NCBI GenBank assembly: GCA_015183035.1
Contig: JACZZP010000011.1
Location: forward strand, 2,321,389-2,385,388
DNA from: Meloidogyne chitwoodi
Taxonomy: Eukaryota; Nematoda; Chromadorea; Rhabditida; Meloidogynidae
DNA length: 64,000 bases
Direction: 5' to 3'
In this document: one piece after another, positions 54,501 to 64,000 of the stretch
Position numbering within the stretch: position 1 is the stretch's first letter
Layout of the letters: each line of letters starts with the position of its first letter
Made by a program: the position numbers and the translations under genes
Notes under the pieces: model-generated
What the model was told of the DNA's origin: nothing
The model's input: the letters and a program-made list of their open reading frames with translations, nothing else
Database searches by the model: none

Positions 54501-57500
54501 TTTTAAATTTCATAGCTCATTCGATTCAGCTTATCGAGCTCTTACGAATGATTACCAAATTCAGAAAATTTCCAACGATGGAAATTTTTTTATCGAACTT
54601 TGAATTATTCCTTCAACCCCAAATTTTTAAAATTTTCAAAAATTTTTTTCTCAAAAACTAGTCGATAGATTTTTAAATTTCATAGCTCATTCGATTCAGC
54701 TTATCGAGCTCTTTCGAATGATACCAAATTCAGCAAATTTCCAACGATGGAAATTTTTTTTATCGAACTTTGAATTATTCCTTCACCCCTAAATTTTTAA
54801 AATTTTCAAAATTTTCAAAAATTTTTTTCTCAAAAACTAGTCGATAGATTTTTAAATTTCATAGCTCATTCGATTCAGCTTATCGAGCTCTTACGAATGA
54901 TTCCAAATTCAGAAAATTTCCAACGATGGAAATTTTTTTTATCGAACTTTGAATTATTCCTTCAACCCCAAATTTTTAAAATTTTCAAAAATTTTTTTCT
55001 CAAAAACTAGTCGATAGATTTTTAAATTTCATAGCTCATTCGATTCAGCTTATCGAGCTCTTTCGAATGATACCAAATTCAGCAAATTTCCAACGATGGA
55101 AATTTTTTTTATCGAACTTTGAATTATTCCTTCCCCCTAAATTTTTAAAATTTTCAAAATTTTCAAAAATTTTTTTCTCAAAAACTAGTCGATAGATTTT
55201 TAAATTTCATAGCTCATTCGATTCAGCTTATCGAGCTCTTACGAATGATTCCAAATTCAGAAAATTTCCAACGATGGAAATTTTTTTTATCGAACTTTGA
55301 ATTATTCCTTCAACCCCAAATTTTTAAAATTTTCAAAAATTTTTTTCTCAAAAACTAGTCGATAGATTTTTAAATTTCATAGCTCATTCGATTCAGCTTA
55401 TCGAGCTCTTACGAATGATTCCAAATTCAGAAAATTTCCAACGATGGAAATTTTTTTTATCGAACTTTGAATTATTCCTTCAACCCCAAATTTTTAAAAT
55501 TTTCAAAAATTTTTTTCTCAAAAACTAGTCGATAGATTTTTAAATTTCATAGCTCATTCGATTCAGCTTATCGAGCTCTTTCGAATGATACCAAATTCAG
55601 CAAATTTCCAACGATGGAAATTTTTTTATCGAACTTTGAATTATTCCTTCACCCCTAAATTTTTAAAATTTTCAAAATTTTCAAAAATTTTTTTCTCAAA
55701 AACTAGTCGATAGATTTTTAAATTTCATAGCTCATTCGATTCAGCTTATCGAGCTCTTACGAATGATTACCAAATTCAGAAAATTTCCAACGATGGAAAT
55801 TTTTTTATCGAACTTTGAATTATTCCTTCAACCCCAAATTTTTAAAATTTTCAAAAATTTTTTTCTCAAAAACTAGTCGATAGATTTTTAAATTTCATAG
55901 CTCATTCGATTCAGCTTATCGAGCTCTTTCGAATGATACCAAATTCAGCAAATTTCCAACGATGGAAATTTTTTTTATCGAACTTTGAATTATTCCTTCA
56001 CCCCTAAATTTTAAAATTTTCAAAATTTTCAAAAATTTTTTTCTCAAAAACTAGTCGATAGATTTTTAAATTTCATAGCTCATTCGATTCAGCTTATCGA
56101 GCTCTTTCGAATGATACCAAATTCAGCAAATTTCCAACGATGGAAATTTTTTTATCGAACTTTGAATTATTCCTTCACCCCTAAATTTTTAAAATTTTCA
56201 AAATTTTCAAAAATTTTTTTCTCAAAAACTAGTCGATAGATTTTTAAATTTCATAGCTCATTCGATTCAGCTTATCGAGCTCTTTCGAATGATACCAAAT
56301 TCAGAAAATTTCCAACGATGGAAATTTTTTTATCAAACTTTGAATTATTCCTTCAACCCCAAATTTTTAAAATTTTCAAAAATTTTTTCTCAAAAACTAG
56401 TCGATAGATTTTTAAATTTCATAGCTCATTCGATTCAGCTTATCGAGCTCTTTCGAATGATACCAAATTCAGCAAATTTCCAACGATGGAAATTTTTTTA
56501 TCGAACTTTGAATTATTCCTTCACCCCTAAATTTTTAAAATTTTCAAAATTTTCAAAAATTTTTTTCTCAAAAACTAGTCTATAGATTTTTAAATTTCAT
56601 AGCTCATTCGATTCAGCTTATCGAGCTCTTTCGAATGATACCAAATTCAGAAAATTTCCAACGATGGAAATTTTTTTATCAAACTTTGAATTATTCCTTC
56701 AACCCCAAATTTTTAAAATTTTCAAAAATTTTTTTCTCAAAAACTAGTCGATAGATTTTTAAATTTCATAGCTCATTCGATTCAGCTTATCGAGCTCTTT
56801 CGAATGATACCAAATTCAGAAAATTTCCAACGATGGAAATTTTTTTATCGAACTTTGAATTATTCCTTCACCCCTAAATTTTCAAAATTTTCAAAAATTT
56901 TTTTCTCAAAAACTAGTCGATAGATTTTTAAATTTCATAGCTCATTCGATTCAGCTTATCGAGCTCTTACGAATGATACCAAATTCAGCAAATTTCCAAC
57001 GATGGAAATTTTTTTATCGAACTTTGAATTATTCCTTCAACCCCAAATTTTTAAAATTTTCAAAAATTTTTTTCTCAAAAACTAGTCGATAGATTTTTAA
57101 ATTTCATAGCTCATTCGATTCAGCTTATCGAGCTCTTTCGAATGATACCAAATTCAGCAAATTTCCAACGATGGAAATTTTTTTATCGAACTTTGAATTA
57201 TTCCTTCACCCCTAAATTTAATTTAAAATTTTCAAAAATTTTTTTCTCAAAAACTAGTCGATAGATTTTTAAATTTCATAGCTCATTCGATTCAGCTTAT
57301 CGAGCTCTTACGAATGATACCAAATTCAGCAAATTTCCAACGATGGAAATTTTTTTATCGAACTTTGAATTATTCCTTCAACCCCAAATTTTTAAAATTT
57401 TCAAAAATTTTTTTCTCAAAAACTAGTCGATAGATTTTTAAATTTCATAGCTCATTCGATTCAGCTTATCGAGCTCTTACGAATGATACCAAATTCAGCA

Positions 57501-60500
57501 AATTTCCAACGATGGAAATTTTTTTATCGAACTTTGAATTATTCCTTCAACCCCAAATTTTTAAAATTTTCAAAAATTTTTTTCTCAAAAACTAGTCGAT
57601 AGATTTTTAAATTTCATAGCTCATTCGATTCAGCTTATCGAGCTCTTTCGAATGATACCAAATTCAGCAAATTTCCAACGATGGAAATTTTTTTATCGAA
57701 CTTTGAATTATTCCTTCACCCCTAAATTTTTAAAATTTTCAAAATTTTCAAAAATTTTTTTCTCAAAAACTAGTCGATAGATTTTTAAATTTCATAGCTC
57801 ATTCGATTCAGCTTATCGAGCTCTTACGAATGATACCAAATTCAGCAAATTTCCAACGATGGAAATTTTTTTATCGAACTTTGAATTATTCCTTCAACCC
57901 CAAATTTTTAAAATTTTCAAAAATTTTTTTCTCAAAAACTAGTCGATAGATTTTTAAATTTCATAGCTCATTCGATTCAGCTTATCGAGCTCTTTCGAAT
58001 GATACCAAATTCAGCAAATTTCCAACGATGGAAATTTTTTTATCGAACTTTGAATTATTCCTTCACCCCTAAATTTTTAAAATTTTCAAAATTCAAAATT
58101 TTTTTCTCAAAAACTAGTCGATAGATTTTTAAATTTCATAGCTCATTCGATTCAGCTTATCGAGCTCTTACGAATGATACCAAATTCAGCAAATTTCCAA
58201 CGATGGAAATTTTTTTATCGAACTTTGAATTATTCCTTCAACCCCAAATTTTTAAAATTTTCAAAAATTTTTTTCTCAAAAACTAGTCGATAGATTTTTA
58301 AATTTCATAGCTCATTCGATTCAGCTTATCGAGCTCTTACGAATGATACCAAATTCAGCAAATTTCCAACGATGGAAATTTTTTTATCGAACTTTGAATT
58401 ATTCCTTCAACCCCAAATTTTTAAAATTTTCAAAAATTTTTTTCTCAAAAACTAGTCGATAGATTTTTAAATTTCATAGCTCATTCGATTCAGCTTATCG
58501 AGCTCTTTCGAATGATACCAAATTCAGCAAATTTCCAACGATGGAAATTTTTTTATCGAACTTTGAATTATTCCTTCACCCCTAAATTTTTAAAATTTTC
58601 AAAATTTCAAAAATTTTTTTCTCAAAAACTAGTCGATAGATTTTTAAATTTCATAGCTCATTCGATTCAGCTTATCGAGCTCTTTCGAATGATACCAAAT
58701 TCAGCAAATTTCCAACGATGGAAATTTTTTTATCGAACTTTGAATTATTCCTTCAACCCCAAATTTTTAAAATTTTCAAAAATTTTTTTCTCAAAAACTA
58801 GTCGATAGATTTTTAAATTTCATAGCTCATTCGATTCAGCTTATCGAGCTCTTTCGAATGATACCAAATTCAGCAAATTTCCAACGATGGAAATTTTTTT
58901 ATCGAACTTTGAATTATTCCTTCACCCCTAAATTTTTAAAATTTTCAAAAATTTTTTTCTCAAAAACTAGTCGATAGATTTTTAAATTTCATAGCTCATT
59001 CGATTCAGCTTATCGAGCTCTTTCGAATGATACCAAATTCAGCAAATTTCCAACGATGGAAATTTTTTTATCGAACTTTGAATTATTCCTTCAACCCCAA
59101 ATTTTTAAAATTTTCAAAAATTTTTTTCTCAAAAACTAGTCGATAGATTTTTAAATTTCATAGCTCATTCGATTCAGCTTATCGAGCTCTTTCGAATGAT
59201 ACCAAATTCAGCAAATTTCCAACGATGGAAATTTTTTTATCGAACTTTGAATTATTCCTTCACCCCTAAATTTTAAATTTCAAAATTTTCAAAAATTTTT
59301 TTCTCAAAAACTAGTCGATAGATTTTTAAATTTCATAGCTCATTCGATTCAGCTTATCGAGCTCTTTCGAATGATACCAAATTCAGCAAATTTCCAACGA
59401 TGGAAATTTTTTTATCGAACTTTGAATTATTCCTTCACCCCTAAATTTAATTTAAAATTTTCAAAAATTTTTTTCTCAAAAACTAGTCGATAGATTTTTA
59501 AATTTCATAGCTCATTCGATTCAGCTTATCGAGCTCTTTCGAATGATACCAAATTCAGCAAATTTCCAACGATGGAAATTTTTTTATCGAACTTTGAATT
59601 ATTCCTTCAACCCCAAATTTTTAAAATGTTCAAAAATTTTTTTCTCAAAAACTAATAAACTTTAGAATTTCTATCATAGCTCATTTGAATCAGAGTATCG
59701 AGCTCTATCAAATGATACAATAAAATTTATGGATTTTCTGTTAGAACTTTTTTAAAAATTTTCAAACAAAAATTTTTCAATGTTTTTAAAATTTTCAAAA
59801 AAATTTTTCTCAAAAACTAGTCGATAGATTTTTAAATTTCATAGTCATTCGATTCAGCTTATCGAGCTCTTTCGAATGATACCAAATTTAGCAAATTTCC
59901 AACGATGGAAATTTTTTTATCTAACTTTGAATTATTCCTTCAACCCCAAATTTTTAAAATTTTCAAAAATTTTTTTCTCAAAAACTAGTCGATAGATTTT
60001 TAAATTTCATAGCTCATTCGATTCAGCTTATCGAGCTCTTACGAATGATTCCAAATTCAGCAAATTTCCAACGATGGAAATTTTTTTATCGAACTTTGAA
60101 CTATTCCTTCAACCCCAAATTTTTAAAATTTTCAAAAATTTTTTTCTCAAAAACTAGTCGATAGATTTTTAAATTTCATAGCTCATTCGATTCAGCTTAT
60201 CGAGCTCTTTCGAATGATACCAAATTCAGCAAATTTCCAACGATGGAAATTTTTTTATCGAACTTTGAATTATTCCTTCAACCCCAAATTTTTAAAATTT
60301 TCAAAAAATTTTTTCTCAAAAACTAGTCGATAGATTTTTAAATTTCATAGCTCATTCGATTCAGCTTATCGAGCTCTTTCGAATGATACCAAATTCAGCA
60401 AATTTCCAACGATGGAAATTTTTTTATCGAACTTTGAATTATTCCTTCAACCCCAAATTTTTAAAATTTTCAAAAAATTTTTTCTCAAAAACTAGTCGAT

Positions 60501-63500
60501 AGATTTTTAAATTTCATAGCTCATTCGATTCAGCTTATCGAGCTCTTTCGAATGATACCAAATTCAGCAAATTTCCAACGATGGAAATTTTTTTATCGAA
60601 CTTTGAATTATTCCTTCAACCCCAAAAAATTTTTAAAATTTTCAAAAATTTTTTCTCAAAAACTAGTCGATAGATTTTTAAATTTCATAGCTCATTCGAT
60701 TCAGCTTATCGAGCTCTTTCGAATGATACCAAATTCAGCAAATTTCCAACGATGGAAATTTTTTTATCGAACTTTGAATTATTCCTTCAACCCCAAATTT
60801 TTAAAATTTTCAAAAATTTTTTTCTCAAAAACTAGTCGATAGATTTTTAAATTTCATAGCTCATTCGATTCAGCTTATCGAGCTCTTTCGAATGATACCA
60901 AATTCAGCAAATTTCCAACGATGGAAATTTTTTTATCGAACTTTGAATTATTCCTTCAACCCCAAATTTTTAAAATTTTCAAAAAATTTTTTCTCAAAAA
61001 CTAGTCGATAGATTTTTAAATTTCATAGCTCATTCGATTCAGCTTATCGAGCTCTTTCGAATGATACCAAATTCAGCAAATTTCCAACGATGGAAATTTT
61101 TTTATCGAACTTTGAATTATTCCTTCAACCCCAAATTTTTAAAATTTTCAAAAATTTTTTTCTCAAAAACTAGTCGATAGATTTTTAAATTTCATAGCTC
61201 ATTCGATTCAGCTTATCGAGCTCTTTCGAATGATACCAAATTCAGCAAATTTCCAACGATGGAAATTTTTTTATCGAACTTTGAATTATTCCTTCAACCC
61301 CAAATTTTTAAAATTTTCAAAAATTTTTTTCTCAAAAACTAGTCGATAGATTTTTAAATTTCATAGCTCATTCGATTCAGCTTATCGAGCTCTTTCGAAT
61401 GATACCAAATTCAGCAAATTTCCAACGATGGAAATTTTTTTATCGAACTTTGAATTATTCCTTCACCCCTAAATTTTAAAATTTTCAAAATTTTCAAAAA
61501 TTTTTTTCTCAAAAACTAGTCGATAGATTTTTAAATTTCATAGCTCATTCGATTCAGCTTATCGAGCTCTTTCGAATGATACCAAATTCAGCAAATTTCC
61601 AACGATGGAAATTTTTTTATCGAACTTTGAATTATTCCTTCAACCCCAAATTTTTAAAATTTTCAAAAATTTTTTTCTCAAAAACTAGTCGATAGATTTT
61701 TAAATTTCATAGCTCATTCGATTCAGCTTATCGAGCTCTTTCGAATGATACCAAATTCAGCAAATTTCCAACGATGGAAATTTTTTTATCGAACTTTGAA
61801 TTATTCCTTCAACCCCAAATTTTTAAAATTTTCAAAAATTTTTTTCTCAAAAACTAGTCGATAGATTTTTAAATTTCATAGCTCATTCGATTCAGCTTAT
61901 CGAGCTCTTTCGAATGATACCAAATTCAGCAAATTTCCAACGATGGAAATTTTTTTATCGAACTTTGAATTATTCCTTCAACCCCAAATTTTTAAAATTT
62001 TCAAAAATTTTTTTCTCAAAAACTAGTCGATAGATTTTTAAATTTCATAGCTCATTCGATTCAGCTTATCGAGCTCTTTCGAATGATACCAAATTCAGCA
62101 AATTTCCAACGATGGAAATTTTTTTATCGAACTTTGAATTATTCCTTCAACCCCAAATTTTTAAAATTTTCAAAAATTTTTTTCTCAAAAACTAGTCGAT
62201 AGATTTTTAAATTTCATAGCTCATTCGATTCAGCTTATCGAGCTCTTTCGAATGATACCAAATTCAGCAAATTTCCAACGATGGAAATTTTTTTATCGAA
62301 CTTTGAATTATTCCTTCACCCCTAAATTTTTAAAATTTTCAAAAAATTTTTTCTCAAAAACTAGTCGATAGATTTTTAAATTTCATAGCTCATTCGATTC
62401 AGCTTATCGAGCTCTTTCGAATGATACCAAATTCAGCAAATTTCCAACGATGGAAATTTTTTTATCGAACTTTGAATTATTCCTTCAACCCCAAATTTTT
62501 AAAATTTTCAAAAATTTTTTTCTCAAAAACTAGTCGATAGATTTTTAAATTTCATAGCTCATTCGATTCAGCTTATCGAGCTCTTTCGAATGATACCAAA
62601 TTCAGCAAATTTCCAACGATGGAAATTTTTTTATCGAACTTTGAATTATTCCTTCAACCCCAAATTTTTAAAATTTTCAAAAAATTTTTTTCTCAAAAAC
62701 TAGTCGATAGATTTTTAAATTTCATAGCTCATTCGATTCAGCTTATCGAGCTCTTTCGAATGATACCAAATTCAGCAAATTTCCAACGATGGAAATTTTT
62801 TTATCGAACTTTGAATTATTCCTTCAACCCCAAATTTTTAAAATTTTCAAAAATTTTTTTCTCAAAAACTAGTCGATAGATTTTTAAATTTCATAGCTCA
62901 TTCGATTCAGCTTATCGAGCTCTTTCGAATGATACCAAATTCAGCAAATTTCCAACGATGGAAATTTTTTTATCGAACTTTGAATTATTCCTTCAACCCC
63001 AAATTTTTAAAATTTTCAAAAATTTTTTTCTCAAAAACTAGTCGATAGATTTTTAAATTTCATAGCTCATTCGATTCAGCTTATCGAGCTCTTTCGAATG
63101 ATACCAAATTCAGCAAATTTCCAACGATGGAAATTTTTTTATCGAACTTTGAATTATTCCTTCAACCCCAAATTTTTAAAATTTTCAAAAAATTTTTTCT
63201 CAAAAACTAGTCGATAGATTTTTAAATTTCATAGCTCATTCGATTCAGCTTATCGAGCTCTTTCGAATGATACCAAATTCAGCAAATTTCCAACGATGGA
63301 AATTTTTTTATCGAACTTTGAATTATTCCTTCAACCCCAAATTTTTAAAATTTTCAAAAATTTTTTCTCAAAAACTAGTCGATAGATTTTTAAATTTCAT
63401 AGCTCATTCGATTCAGCTTATCGAGCTCTTTCGAATGATACCAAATTCAGCAAATTTCCAACGATGGAAATTTTTTTATCGAACTTTGAATTATTCCTTC

Positions 63501-64000
63501 AACCCCAAATTTTTAAAATTTTCAAAAAATTTTTTCTCAAAAACTAGTCGATAGATTTTTAAATTTCATAGCTCATTCGATTCAGCTTATCGAGCTCTTT
63601 CGAATGATACCAAATTCAGCAAATTTCCAACGATGGAAATTTTTTTATCGAACTTTGAATTATTCCTTCAACCCCAAATTTTTAAAATTTTCAAAAATTT
63701 TTTTCTCAAAAACTAGTCGATAGATTTTTAAATTTCATAGCTCATTCGATTCAGCTTATCGAGCTCTTTCGAATGATACCAAATTCAGCAAATTTCCAAC
63801 GATGGAAATTTTTTTATCGAACTTTGAATTATTCCTTCAACCCCAAATTTTTAAAATTTTCAAAAATTTTTTTCTCAAAAACTAGTCTATAGATTTTTAA
63901 ATTTCATAGCTCATTCGATTCAGCTTATCGAGCTCTTTCGAATGATACCAAATTCAGCAAATTTCCAACGATGGAAATTTTTTTATCGAACTTTGAATTA
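45501..64000 (+). repeat. Tandem satellite DNA, 168-179 bp monomers, ~108 copies
   Basis: Head-to-tail array that runs off the right end. Each monomer reads, in sections: GCTCATTCGATTCAGCTTAT, CGAGCTCTTTCGAATGATAC, CAAATTCAGMAAATTTCCAA, CGATGGAAATTTTTTTATCR, AACTTTGAATTATTCCTTC, a variable segment, CTCAAAAACTAGTCGATAGA, TTTTTAAATTTCATA. Type A monomers have CAACCCCAAATTTTTAAAAT and measure 168-170 bp (GCTCA starts at 46006 and 46174, 62388 and 62557). Type B monomers have CCCCCTAAA or ACCCCTAAA, with an extra ~10 bp duplication of AAAATTTTCA. Identity between neighbours is very high. Monomer variants are zoned: 45.9-47.2 kb is nearly pure type A with GAAAATTTCC; 47.2-53.6 kb mixes A and B in recurring blocks; 53.9-58.5 kb carries many CTTACGAATGATTCC forms; after 60 kb units are mostly uniform A with GCAAATTTCC. 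One strongly degenerate unit interrupts at 59640-59815. No gene is inside. Confidence 0.98.
59640..59815 (+). repeat. Degenerate monomer inside the satellite
   Basis: From AAACTAATAAACTTTAGAAT to TTTTTCTCAAAAACTAGTCG the unit keeps CATAGCTCATTTGAATCAGA, GTATCGAGCTCTATCAAATG and the closing ACTAGTCG, but has lost the CCAACGATGG hairpin and the TTGAATTATTCC segment. Neighbours on both sides are near-consensus. Confidence 0.85.

Noticed and set aside
45501..64000. CENP-B box in the satellite monomer
   Set aside because: The best alignments (TTTCGAATGATACCAAA and ATTCGAAAGAGCTCGAT) match only about six of the nine fixed positions of the CENP-B box, which is not convincing by eye.

Overview
The window comes from an animal genome, most likely a nematode. 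It is AT-rich, its multi-exon genes are separated by mostly 40-60 nt GT-AG introns, and the recognisable products (complexin, akirin, a DBHS/NONO protein, a long globin, a cathepsin B-like protease, an EB-module cysteine-rich protein) are typical of nematodes. A root-knot-type (Meloidogyne-like) plant parasite is my guess from composition and from the ~170 bp satellite; this is inference only. All gene coordinates are spans from start to stop including introns; exon joins were worked out by eye from splice sites, reading phase and family similarity.

Layout. 1-372: a ~10 bp minisatellite. 372-1600: degenerate, widely spaced copies of a sequence related to the satellite that fills the right end. 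1608-4579 (-): hexokinase. 4580-5354: two copies of a palindromic element. 5355-5936 (+): complexin. 6760-8887 (-): MFSD14/HIAT1-type transporter. 9701-12479 (-): PHD-finger protein resembling Pygopus. 13576-16200 (-): a paralemmin-like protein with a possible prenylation motif beyond a homopolymer. 17110-17996 (+): akirin, then 18300-22213 (+): a DBHS (NONO/PSPC1) RNA-binding protein, close enough to be co-transcribed. 22705-27663 (-): a long globin with large disordered extensions. 29164-33451 (+): RMC1 (regulator of MON1-CCZ1). 33771-36091 (-): a protein with the C-terminal signature of PDZRN3/4. 36460-39013 (-): cathepsin B-like peptidase. About 41192-45001 (+): secreted cysteine-rich protein with a chitin-binding-like module followed by EB-type repeats. 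45500-64000: about 108 tandem copies of a 168-179 bp satellite that runs off the window.

The genes are not one pathway. Akirin plus DBHS (nuclear regulation) and RMC1 plus cathepsin B (endolysosomal traffic and proteolysis) are thematic neighbours only. The most notable points are: (1) an apparently duplicated two-exon leader, in phase, at the 5' ends of both the hexokinase and the PHD-finger gene 8 kb apart; (2) the internal higher-order structure, hairpin and apparent ancestry of the satellite; (3) a local burst of ten related palindromic elements within 31.7-38.7 kb, nine of them in introns.
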